Assembly: GCA_012064415.1 (NCBI GenBank)
Contig: SSNU01000132.1
Coordinates: 300,236-364,235, forward strand
Direction of reading: 5' to 3'
DNA: 64,000 bases
Source: Gyrodactylus bullatarudis
Taxonomy: Eukaryota > Platyhelminthes > Monogenea > Gyrodactylidea > Gyrodactylidae
A model generated the notes under the pieces. It was not told where the DNA came from. It was given only the letters and a program-made list of their open reading frames with translations, and ran no database searches. Each line of letters opens with the position of its first letter. Positions within the stretch are counted from its first letter, which is position 1. Positions 35,611 through 46,928 of this stretch are shown one piece after another. A program made the translations under genes and the position numbers.

Positions 35611-38600
35611 ATGACGTGAGTCTTCTTTTCAATGTTCATATCAAATGTTCAATTTTTATGCTTAAACATTTTATGATTAATAAGTTATTTTGTCTCAAAG
35701 ACATGTTGGGCAATCAAAAATATTTTTAATCATTTATACAAAATATTAATACTAAAAATATTCAAAATATTACATGAATAATTTAAATGATTTTATAGGA
35801 CTCCAAAAAATTCTCCAAGTCTTCCAAGAAGGAAGTCAAACAGAAAGGCTGAATCAATGGTCTATTACTTTGAAGATGACCAACTAACTTTGAATGGAAA
35901 ACCCCTAGGTAAAATAAACGATCTGTTAAAGAGCAAAAAACTACGATATGATGACTCAAATGACTTGCTTACCTACGATACTCTTCCAATTGGTTACATT
36001 TCACCAGATTTCAAATTCACCCGTGTACAAATTGATGAAGAGACTGGCAAATGTGAAATTGACGGCTTCAATGCGGGAACATTGATGAATTTATTCGAAA
36101 TGAATGTGCTGCAATTCGGTAAACCAAAGTACTCCATTCTACTGCCAGTGAAATATAGTAAGGTTTTCAATCAATTACTAATTAAAAATCGAATTGTCGG
36201 AGACATTGATGCATTAAATGAACATGGTTTCCTACGATTAAAGACAGATGATCCACGTAACAATGGCATATACTACAATGATATAAAAATAGGATATTTT
36301 AATGAAAGTAGTGATATTGAGAAACTAATTGAAAAAGAAAAACTGAGCAGTCTCATTACGCAAGGAAAAATTATAATTGATGAGCCTGGTTTTGTCGAGG
36401 GAGTCGGAATCGTTGATGTTGACAAAGAAACAGCGATGTTATCCGTAAACTCAAATGAAGTGGGTACAATCGGAGATTTGTGGAAGAACAATAACATTTC
36501 TGTTTCGAACAAAAGAGAAATTCATTACAATGGTAAAGTTATTGGCTATTTTGACGATGGCTTACCTGCAGGCAAAATAACTTTTAATGAAAATGATAAT
36601 AAGGTATACTCAGATGCCATACCGATTGGAGAAATTGACAACTTATTGGAACAAAATCAAATATACATGTATGGATATGAGAAAGGGTATCCTAATCTTT
36701 ATCTAATTGGAGAATTATTGTATATGGATCGATATCCGGTGGGTAATTTCAAAAAACTCTTAAAGGAGAAGAAAATAACAATTACGAAAAAGACTCTGAG
36801 GATCGGTGATGTTGATGTAGCTAATCTCCCAGGTTACATTGAACAATTTAACCTGGATATTAAAGATGGAGTTTTATCGGAAAAAACCTCAATCGAAGAT
36901 TTCATTAATTTCTACAAGTATTGTCCACAAGAAAAGTATCATACAAGAAGTAACGCATCAAGATTCTTTATTGATAATAATAACCAAGTTTTATTGGATG
37001 GAAATAATATTGGTAGTCTGGAGAAGCTACTGAAAGATAAAAAAATTCGCATTGATGAGCTCAACCAGTTGATAATTTACAATTCAATGGTTTTGTGCGA
37101 ATTACCAACCGACATAGTGAGACCTGGTGAGGGCCAACTAATTTCAGAAAATCCTTCAGTCTTTAAAGAATTATATGATTCATGCATTGCAACGAGAATA
37201 AAAGAAAATGGAGATGTTTTCCAGAATGGTGTTTTTGTATTCCGTGCAACTGAAGGTATTTCCAATGGATCCCTAGTTTATGATAATAAAACTAGCATTA
37301 TCTCATTGAAAGATGATCCAATAGCTTACTTGACAAAAGAGACCAAGCCAAGTAAAGTGTTTTTCGACAAAACAATAGCTCAAGTAAGATTGGGTGATGG
37401 AACCATTGGATTCATGGAAGATTTTATGAAAGAAAATAAAATTCGTCCTATTTATAATTATAGGAAAACATATTTAAACGTACCGGAAGATAAAATTATA
37501 ACAGATTCGAATACAGAAGAAATTCAAACAGCAATAAATAACAAGAAATTCAAGATAGACCCAAAAAATAGAACGATTTGGTACGGGTCATCTTATTTAG
37601 GATGGATACCGGAAACTTATGATATTAACACGTTGGCTGGACCAACAGGAGATTTAAAAATTACTGACAAAAATGAATTTATCAAGCTTTACAATAATTT
37701 GAAATATAATCTTACTGTAGATACCAAGGAGGTGACAAAGAAAACTGCTTTGAAACTTCCCAGCACTGTTAAAGGAAAGAGCTCTACAAACAGTTCTACT
37801 AATTCACCATCAGTATCGAGAATACCAACACCGAAATCCGGTAGTAGAGTTGATTTGAATAAAATAGCGGATGAACCCAAAAAGAATTCATTAACAAAGA
37901 CAGAACTGACCTCATCACAATCCAAGTTAAAATCACCATCGACTATGAGTAGAACCAATAGTACTAAGCAATCTAGTGGAAGTGAAAGCAACCTAGTTAT
38001 AAATACGACAGAGGCACAAGCAGTAAATTCAGGAACAGAAATTTTAAAAATCGAGGGTGGAATTGAAACACAAGCTGAAACATCAGAAGTCAAAGAAGCA
38101 AATGTTTCAAAGATTAGCGTATTGGAAGAAAAAGTTGTAACTGGAATACCTTCATTGAAAAAGAGTGAAACTTCATCTATACCTACCGTCGGTGCTAAGG
38201 AGGTTGTATCCGAAACAACGAAAATAGCCAAAACAGTTAAGACTGATGCTGAGTCCAAAGTCAAGGAAGGCCTTGATTGGCTGTCTGGCAAAGATGAGTC
38301 CGTTAAAACTTCAGTCGAAGCCAAAACTGTTACCACTTCATCCATACCTACCGTCGGTGCTAAGGAGGTTGTATCCGAAACAACGAAAATAGCCAAAACA
38401 GTTAAGACTGATGCTGAGTCAAAGATCAAAGAACCTGTTAACACGACAACAGTCGAGAGCAAAACTGTTACCACTTCATCCATACCTACCGTCGGTGCTA
38501 AGGAGGTTGTATCCGAAACAACGAAAATAGCCAAAACAGTTAAGACTGGTGTCGAGTCCAAAGTCAAGGAAGGCCTTGATTGGTTGTCTGGCAAAGATGA

Positions 38601-41600
38601 GTCCGTTAAAACTTCAGTCGAAGCCAAAACTGTTACCACTTCATCCATACCTACCGTCGGTGCTAAGGAGGTTGTATCCGAAACAACGAAAATAGCCAAA
38701 ACAGTTAAGACTGATGCTGAGTCAAAGATCAAAGAACCTGTTACCACGACAGCAGTCGAGAGCAAAACTGTTACCACTTCATCCATACCTACCGTCGGTG
38801 CTAAGGAGGTTGTATCCGAAACAACGAAAATAGCCAAAACAGTTAAGACTGATGCTGAGTCCAAAGTCAAGGAAGGCCTTGATTGGCTGTCTGGCAAAGA
38901 TGAGCCTTCTTCTACTGTTAAAGATAAAGTTGAAATCACAAACGAAGCTGAAGTTTCTTCAAAATTAGAATCATCTACAATCTCTAAAGTCAATTATGGC
39001 GAGAAGAAAAAGATTTCTATAGGATCTGTGAGTACTGGTTTCGATTCAAAGCTTGTATTTTCGGAAAATGTTCTTATTGACGAAGAAGAGGACATTTCCC
39101 AAATCCCTATTCGAACAATTTCAACTACCACACGTCCAGATTTTTCATTTAAAGAATTCGAGACTTTGTCATCTAGTCAGAAAAACAAGATTGAAGAATT
39201 TGTTGATGAGACAATCATTGGAGCACAAGAAAACGCTAAGAATGATAATCAAGGAATGTTTGTGATGAGAACATTTGAGGAAGGGGAAAGAAAATCTACC
39301 TTATTAAATGATGCGAAAACAGCATTCAAGACTGAGGTGAAAGCTGACGCCACAAAGGCTGCCACCGCTATGGACGCAATAAAGACTGAGGTGAAAGCTG
39401 ATGCCACAAAGGCTGCTACCACTGCGGACGCGATAAAGACTGAGGTGAAAGCTGACGCCACAAAGGCTGCCACCACTGCGGACGCAATAAAGTCTGAGGT
39501 GAAAGCTGACGCCACAAAGGCTGCCACCGCTATGGACGCAATAAAGACTGAGGTGAAAGCTGATGCCACAAAGGTTGCCACCACTGCGGACGCGATAAAG
39601 ACTGAGGTGAAAGCTGACGCCACAAAGGCTGCCACCACTGTGGACGCAATAAAGACTGAGGTCAAAGCTGACGCCACAAAGGCTTCAAATGATGATTTAA
39701 TCGAAGCTAATGACAAGAAAGAGTCAGGGGGTTTGATTTCTTCAACTTGGAAATGGTTGAAAGGATCTGGTGACAAGAAAGAAGTTGAACAAACTAATTT
39801 GGAAAAAGGAAATGTAGCAAAGTCTGAGGTGAAAGGAGACGCCGCTAAAGTAGTATCCGTTGTTGACGCAGCCAAGACCGAAATCAAAGCAGACGCTGCC
39901 AAAGTAGCAACTGTTGTCGATGCAGCCAAAACTGAAGTCAAAGCAGACGCTGCCAAAGTAGCAACCGTTGTCGATGCAGCCAAGACCGAAGTCAAAGCGG
40001 AAGCCACCAAGTTGGCTTCATCTGTCGACGCAGCCAAAACTGAAGTCAAAGCAGACGCTGCCAAAGTAGCAACCGTTGTCGACGCAGCCAAGTCCGAAGT
40101 CAAAGCGGAAGCGAACAAACTGGCTTCAGTTGTCGACGCAGCCAAAACTGAAATCAAAGCAGATGCTGCTAAAGTAGCAACCGTTGTCGACGCAGCCAAG
40201 TCCGAAGTCAAAGCGGAAGCGAACAAACTGGCTTCAGTTGTCGACGCAGCCAAAACTGAAATCAAAGCAGATGCTGCTAAAGTAGCAACCGTTGTTGACG
40301 CAGCCAAGACCGAAATCAAAGCAGACGCTGCCAAAGTAGCAACTGTTGTCGATGCAGCCAAAACTGAAGTCAAAGCAGACGCTGCCAAAGTAGCAACCGT
40401 TGTCGATGCAGCCAAGACCGAAGTCAAAGCGGAAGCCACCAAGTTGGCTTCATCTGTCGACGCAGCCAAAACTGAAGTCAAAGCAGACGCTGCCAAAGTA
40501 GCAACCGTTGTCGACGCAGCCAAGTCCGAAGTCAAAGCGGAAGCGAACAAACTGGCTTCAGTTGTCGACGCAGCCAAAACTGAAATCAAAGCAGATGCTG
40601 CTAAAGTAGCAACCGTTGTCGATGCAGCCAAAACTGAAGCTGATGCAACTATTTCTGTTACCACCGATGATGTTCAAATAAACGTTGTAGAAGTGAACAA
40701 AGTAAATTCTGGCATTCCAGATCTTGGTGAACTTACTGAGAACAATGTTGAATCACTTCTCGAGGACCCTTCAATTCTTCAAGAAGATCCAGAAGCTTCG
40801 ATTTGTGATGAAATACATATAACTAACGAACCCACTTCTTATGCACAAAATGCTTTCTCCGAAATGACAGATTGCAAGTCTTACGCATATCATCCTAAAA
40901 AATTCACTTTCGATGTAAAGACAAAAAATTTGGTCGAGTCTGGCCAGACTGTTGGTAAAATTGATGACCTTCTCAAGGAGGAACGAATCAAAATGAATAA
41001 AAAGAGGAAAATTATTCTTATCGATAACGAAATTATTGGAGAATTACCAACGAATTATTTCGAACTCACTCAAGACACTGAAATCAATAAAGAAAATGTT
41101 TCTAAACTGCTGACAGCCTTGACAATTAATAAAATTGATAATTGCATCTATGAAGGTAAAAACAAGTTAATCTCTCTTGACGAAGCTGTTAAACAGGGGA
41201 AAATCAATTATGATCCTAAAGATGAAACTTTCAAGTATGATGGAAGGTTTTTAGCAAGAGTTCCATGTGAAATGAAAAATATCAATGTTGAAATAGAAGA
41301 CAAAACTGGTAAAGTCAAAGAGACAAATAAGGATTTCACAAAATTCCTGATAAGTTCCACTTCCTCAAAGCCCATCTTTCCCAGAGAGCTCGCTACAGTA
41401 TTCATGGTTACTCTCAAAGGCGATGATGTTTACAATAAAGATGGAAAAAAATTGGGCACAATTGAAGAGCTTATCAAGGGAAGCAAGGTTACAGCTGATA
41501 CTGAATCAAAATTGATTATGATCGACAATGAATCTATCGCTAATTTACCCCATGAGTTCGATCATATGAAATTCAATGAGAAGAATGTCCTTGAAGATGT

Positions 41601-43383
41601 GAAAGAATCTGGGAAAATTGCAGAAATTCTAAATCGTAATATCAAATCTATGTTTATTATACGCGGAGAATCACTCTATAATAACAATAAGAAAATAGGA
41701 AACCTTGATGAACTCTTGAAGAAGAATGTCGTTAAAGCAAACTTAGCTTTGGGAACGATAAGTTATGAAAACGAAATAATCGGTAATTTACCTTCAAAGT
41801 ATGACAACTATAAAATTAGCATAGATGAAAAGACCGGAGCAGTGACAGAGAAGGAATGTGGAGCCTTGAGGAAGTTATTAACCATGGGTAGTGAAGAGAA
41901 ATTTGGTACTGGATATAGCGTGGATTATGCCACAGGTATGGTAATGTTCTTTGGAAAACCAATTGGAACGATAACTGAGCTATTGTCACAAGGAAAATTC
42001 ACTGTTGATAAAAAATCAAGGAAGATATCCCTTAATGGTTTCTACTTTTGCTCCATGCCAATCATAAGAAAGATGGTTGGCTTAGAGATTGATCCTCTAT
42101 CGAATAGTGTTAGCGCTAATTCAGCAGATGCTCTACATTGCATTCACTACATGCAGAATGTGAGCAGAAATCCACCCAGCGAGGTTAACGAATTCCATAG
42201 AATCGATTCAACAAAGAAGGCAATCTATATTGATCAAAAGGATCCAGCTCAAACAATTGATGAACTATTAAAGAAGAAAGCATTGAAAGTTGATCAGAAT
42301 AAAAGTGAAATTCTTTGCAATGATAAATGGCTTTGTCATGCCTCTTCAAAGCCAGAAGATGATGGTTATTCTATTGGTGGTGAAAATGTGATCGCTGTCA
42401 ATGACGTTGAAAAGTTTACAAGTTTTCTCAACAACGAGGCAATAAGTGCTAGACTTCTCAAGGAATCTGCTTCATACTGTTATCAACCTGCTACATATGA
42501 TATCAAGAGTTCAACATTCATGATATGCGATAAAAAGGTTGGCAAATTCAGTGATCTCTGTAAGCAGCAACGTCTCTGGTATAATCCTGAAAGGGAAGTG
42601 ATAACTCTGGATGGTCATTTCTTCAAGAATGTTTGTCAGGATCATCTTAAGGAATTTGATTTAGTGATTGATCCCAAATACGGCTTTATCAAAGAATCCG
42701 AAGAAAAGTTTAACAAACTATTGGAAGATCTTGAGACACATCATCACCACGAGGATCATGAAAAAGAGACATTAGACTCTTGTGATACAGTAACTAGCCT
42801 GATCTCAAATCCCAAGAATTTAAATTTATTGGCCAACGATAAACGTATTAAAGTTGAAGCCTACTTGGGTATCTTATACTTGGATGATGTACGTATTGGA
42901 CAAATTTCCGATAAATATTCCGGCAATAAGACTTTGGATAAGTCAAATATTTTGGTTGATGGTAAAACTGTTGGTTCATTGAATGATTTATACAAGTCTG
43001 GTGATATCATATTAGAACAAGATCTAGCTGGCCCATCTGTTTACTTTAATTCGATGAAAAAGTTGAAGCCAATCGTTGATATTAAGAAGTTTGACATTGG
43101 CAAAGCAGATAAGGAGCTGATCAAAGATTTCGATATTGATAGTAGTTTTATTGTTGAAGATACTTTCATGACAAGTTTGTTGAAAATTATCAAAGAAAAT
43201 AAAGAAGAAAACTTGAGCAAAAAAGCTAAAATGATAAAGATTGAGTTGGAGAAGAAATTTGGTCCAGTATGGGAGGTTGTTGTATCAAATTCAAATATTT
43301 CTTGTCGAGTTAATCATGAGGAGAAAATGTTTGCCAATGTTCGTCACCAAGATCGTCAGTATCTCGTCTGGAAATGTCCTTAA
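35611..43383 (+). CDS. Giant TAL-like protein 1: unknown repeat modules plus dynein-light-chain domain
   Basis: Exon 1 contributes only ATGAC (35611-35615, donor gtgagt). Exon 2 (35799-43383) continues in phase, giving about 2529 residues. The N-terminus is a basic TPKNSPSLPRRKSNRK stretch. About eight modules follow to 37700, each with a core like LNGKPLGKINDLLKSKKLR followed by IGYISPDF or a similar Gly-x-Leu-Pro turn. A Ser/Thr/Lys/Ala-rich repeat region runs 37730-40660, then eight more modules (40860-43080), a His-rich HHHHEDHE loop (about 42737-42765), and a C-terminal DLC-like domain (about 43190-43383: GPVWEVVVSNSNISCRVNHE...YLVWKCP). Flatworm TAL proteins end in such a domain but are normally about 200 residues with EF-hands; no EF-hand is seen here. 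A scaffold or cytoskeletal role is inference only. AATAAA lies at 43459. Confidence 0.9.
38170..38907 (+). repeat. Higher-order coding repeat, 165+138 bp units
   Basis: Five copies of TSSIPTVGAKEVVSETTKIA, starting at 38170, 38335, 38473, 38638 and 38776. Spacings alternate 165, 138, 165, 138 bp, a 303-bp higher-order unit. The long form carries KEGLDWLSGKDES; the short form carries KIKEPV. Near-identity of copies implies recent expansion or conversion. Confidence 0.92.
39331..39687 (+). repeat. 54-bp coding tandem repeat, about 6.6 copies
   Basis: Consensus TEVKADATKAATTADAIK, 18 residues, starting at 39331 and repeating every 54 bp. Ala/Lys/Thr-rich and strongly helix-forming. Followed by a unique linker with STWKWLKGSGDKKE. 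Confidence 0.92.
39820..40629 (+). repeat. 54-bp coding tandem repeat, 15 copies
   Basis: Fifteen units of 18 residues, variants of TEVKADAAKVATVVDAAK, SEVKAEANKLASVVDAAK and TEVKAEATKLASSVDAAK. Variants recur in blocks, so larger duplications have copied groups of units. Eighteen residues is five turns of an alpha helix, so charged and Ala/Val faces stay in register. Confidence 0.93.
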
Positions 43384-43880
43384 TTTCAAAAAAGTGAATA
43401 ACCCTTTTATTATGAAAAAATAGATTTATAGAAATTATCCTTATTTTAAGATTTAACAAATAAAAGTGGAGTCTGTTTTTTTTTTAATTTTCAAAATTAT
43501 AGAATGAATAAAAATTAATTTTCGAATCTGAAATACATTCTAAATATGTCAAAGCTTCTTCTTTATTTTTATTCATTCAACTAAAAATGAACGAATCTGT
43601 GAGAACTCACTACTAGTCAGAGACTAGCATGTTAACGCTGATGAGCACCATTGGATGTTAGACATTACTTTTAATAATGGTTTATTGATTACCGATAGTT
43701 TAAGTTGGAATTTACAGATGGACTGAGAGAGAATTGTGATAATTTATTATCTCACATCTGTCACATATGACATTAACAAAAGACGGAATTGAAACCGGGA
43801 TCAACTCAAAGAAACGAGGACGAATAAATATTAGATAACTGCTCAAATCCTTAACTTATTTAACGGGATATAAAAACATT

Positions 43881-44380
43881 TTAACCCTTAAAGTCCCAGA
43901 GAATTTTTTTTCATGACTCGCATTCAATCTTTTGTCTATCCTATGGTTTGTGAATACGCTGATTACGAATCTACAATTATTTCTGGTTCAGATGTTATCG
44001 ATTAAAAAAGGACCCATATTTTGTTCCAAAAACAGGCTATCTTTGTAGATTTAGCAGATAGAATTCAGGCAATTGCATATTTGAATTCTAGAGGTATGAT
44101 TCCTCGATAAAAGTTATCTTACTTTTTGTCTATGACCCTGGGAAGTAGGTTTTCAAAAAACGTTTTAAACAAAAATTTATTTTTCGAAAAAAAATCAACT
44201 CTCTTTAAATTAGTATAGCGCGAGTTTGACGAATGATAGAGCCAAAATTTTTGCGTATGCAAGGAGATTAATAAACTTCCTATCAAATGGCTGGTAAACG
44301 AAGTATTTTCTGATGCTTGAATGAATAATAATGAGTTGCTAAAATGACTTTTGATAGAACTGTCACTGTGGGACTTTAAT
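43881..44380. mobile_element. piggyBac-like MITE, right end eroded
   Basis: The left end TTAACCCTTAAAGTCCC is mirrored near 44369-44379 by GTGGGACTTTAAT. The outermost CCCTT of the right end is lost. The left end matches the one at 5785, and the interior contains the CGCTGATTACGAATC block of the 33275 family. Confidence 0.45.
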
Positions 44381-44488
44381 AAACATTAATAAAATCCTCT
44401 GTGTCTGATCTATCTCAGAACAATTTTAGTGTTTATTGTTTTAAAAATTAAGCTGTTCTCTAATAAAAACATTTGGTAAATAGTTAAT

Positions 44489-45065
44489 GTGAAGATGGGA
44501 ATTTATGGTTTGTACAAAATTCTCGATTTTTTCGTCAAGAATTCGAGTTTGATCGAGATTTTTTGGAATCTGGATCATCATTTGAAGATAAAATTTTTTG
44601 AAATCAAATTTCAAGGAAATTATCAAATCCCGAGTTAGCGCCAAACTTCCATCTTTTGAACTTTGAGTCGAATAATTTTGCTAATATCAATGTCAAAGAG
44701 TACAAAATTGGAATTTTTAGGATGACAATAAGGCAAGAAAACTGATTATCACCATAAAACTCCAGATAAATTCTTCTTACTAAGAAGTTCTTAGAGATCC
44801 TGAATCATCAAATTTTCATCGATTTTCAAGCAGGGAAAATGATCTAAGAATCAAAATTATGTTTTTTTCACGATGATGGAGTGATTCGCAAAATTCAATT
44901 CAGCATATTAAATTTCTTTGACTAATCTTGATCTTAAAAATCGACTTTTGATCACTTTCTTACTTTGAAACAGCAAAATTTTTTAACTCAAAGTTCGAAA
45001 AAATGGGAATTTAATGCTATTTTGCGATTTGAAGTATGCCATAATTTCCTTGAAATGACCAAAAA
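44489..45065. repeat. Composite foldback repeat beside the orphan DLC exon
   Basis: The left half begins GTGAAGATGGGAATTTATGG and carries GGAATCTGGATCATC and GCGCCAAACTTCCATCTTTT. The right half (about 44910-45060) is an imperfect reverse complement of that inner part (ACTCAAAGTTCGAAAAAATG). The result is a long imperfect palindrome ending a few bases before the DLC frame. Confidence 0.5.
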
Positions 45066-45068
45066 GAT

Positions 45069-45335
45069 TTGATCATTAAAAGACGTTTTCATGATGAGGC
45101 AGTCAAAATAAAGCTCATGAATGTTCTAGGAAAAATTTACAGAAAAAGCTTCGATGAACAAGCGAGGATAATAAAATATGAGTTGGAACTCAATTTTGGC
45201 AGCGTATGGCATGCTGTTCTATTACCTTGCAATATTTCCTACTCAGTTCAACGTTGTGAAGGTTCATTGATCCATCTTCTTTACAAAAATTGCTGGTATC
45301 TTGTTTGGAGATTCCCGGCAGAAAAATTTTCCTAA
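45069..45335 (+). pseudogene. Orphan TAL-type dynein-light-chain exon
   Basis: An open frame to TAA (45333-45335) encodes a DLC domain: DEQARIIKYELELNFGSVWH, then AVLLPCNISYSV, then YLVWRFP. It lines up with the C-termini of both giant TAL proteins (KMIKIELEKKFGPVWEVVVS and IAQKIKTYLEKKRGKIWQIV). There is no in-frame ATG at the 5' side and no EF-hands or modules upstream. A weak acceptor (ATGATGAGGCAG) precedes TCAAAATAAAG. It abuts the foldback repeat, so a third TAL gene truncated by that insertion is the simplest reading. It could instead be the last exon of an unseen short TAL gene; AATAAA lies near 45518. Confidence 0.7.
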
Positions 45336-46928
45336 AGACCCTGGTCTCCGACAAATTATGATATGGATGAATATTTTGACGCAAAATTCATCATTAAAAA
45401 TTCCTTTATGCAACGATACCTCAAAGAAAAATGTAGATCAAACTTAATTAGAAAACCGAAAAAGTTCTAAATTCCCATCTTATCGTGATCCCATTCTTTA
45501 TCAGTACATTTTATTTTTTAATAAACCGGTACTACTTATAAGTAGAGTCACAATTAATTTCTGTAATATGAATCATAATTTATAAATTTTTCAAGACTCT
45601 GATTTCGATCTCGAAACACACACTGTAAGAAAATCAGAAAGAATAGTGCAATATCTAAACGCTTTTTTTGCTTCACTGTATAATATGTTTAAATATAATT
45701 CAAAATTTTAGATTACTCTACTTTTATTGAATATTTTTTCTGGAAAAGCAACCAAATTACGATTTTTTTCTTTTACAAATATGCATAAGGATAGAACTTT
45801 AGAGTCAATCTAAAATCTTTCGACTGATGTTAATTTTTATCAGATTAATATGCGTTCAACCTGTTAAACCCTTCCGTAGCCAGTGTACCCTGTAGGGGAC
45901 ATTGTCTTTTTCTCATCCATGATTCTGTTTTAAAGAATCTAAAAATAGTTTATTGACCACTTTTCTGAAAGTAGAACTAATAGTTCAATACTAATTAGTT
46001 ATAACCTAGCAGTATCATTCCTTCCTCCGTTTTAGTAGGAGAAGAAATTTTGCTATTAAAACATGTCATATTACTTTCTTTGCTAACACATTAACAAAGT
46101 TGATATCAGATAAATTTTTACATAAAAGCCTTAGGTTTTATTGGTGGATTTATTCTTGGTTTTTTTCACCTCAGGTCTACATGAGTTAATGTCCTAATAC
46201 ATTAAGATTTTATTTATTCACTTTTCAGTACGTTTGAAATTAGCTGATGCAATAAAAATACATATTGTTACAGTTAAATCAGGTAATAACCATATTGATT
46301 AAGATAAGCCGAACCGAAACTCAATGGCCGTTCTTCGTTAAAAATATATTGAATTTATTTATAATAAATTTATCACTTCAACTCTTAGTACAGGTAATCT
46401 TAATTTTGGTACAAGATAATTTGATTAGCCTTGGTTAAAAATCTATTTAAAATCGTAAGATTCACTTAAGATTCCAAAATTATTTCAATATAAAACTATT
46501 TTTCATTGATTTCTTTAGTCCATCAGATGAAAAGATCATGTATTTAAAAGATTTGATGATATACTGGTAACAAACAGTCGAGGATTGTATAAAGTACATA
46601 TACACATAATCTAAAAGAGATTATAGGATATAAGAACATTGTAGGTCTTCTTATTAATCAAACAAATTTAAAAGAAGAAATGATGTAATTTTTCTCTTCT
46701 CGTTTATACAACTCATATACTCGAGATCAGATTAGTTTTAATCTATCTTGTAAGAAAACCTTTAGACTACTACAAGAAAAGAAAGAATTCTGTGTGTATG
46801 CAAAGACAATCAACATTCTCCTTTGAGTATAAATTAACTACATACAACCTTTTTAAAACAAATTGTAAATAAAAAAGAAAATTATCAATTTTTTTACAAA
46901 TTATTTTTCTTGAACATAGTGAAAAGCA

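Larger units (their letters stand above)
43384..46928. other. Spacer between the two giant TAL genes
   Basis: Apart from the orphan DLC exon (45069-45335) it holds mobile debris: a TTAACCCTTAAAGTCCC-ended element (43881 to about 44380), the composite foldback repeat (44489-45065), and the end of a TTAAACCCTTCCGTAGCCA MITE starting at 45864. The rest is plain A+T-rich sequence that must contain the promoter of giant TAL 2. Confidence 0.5.

Noticed and set aside
37689..38993. 434-codon open frame on the minus strand
   Set aside because: Antisense shadow of the tandem repeats in giant TAL 1. The repeated sense codons happen to contain no antisense stops. Composition mirrors the repeats and there is no domain.
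39249..40664. 471-codon open frame on the minus strand
   Set aside because: Antisense shadow of the 54-bp repeats; the translation is only the complementary Ala/Ser/Val periodicity.
45069..45335. Considered as a canonical dynein light chain (LC8) gene
   Set aside because: The sequence matches the divergent TAL-type domain (…YLVWRFP end) of its neighbours rather than LC8, and it lacks a start codon and the N-terminal half.
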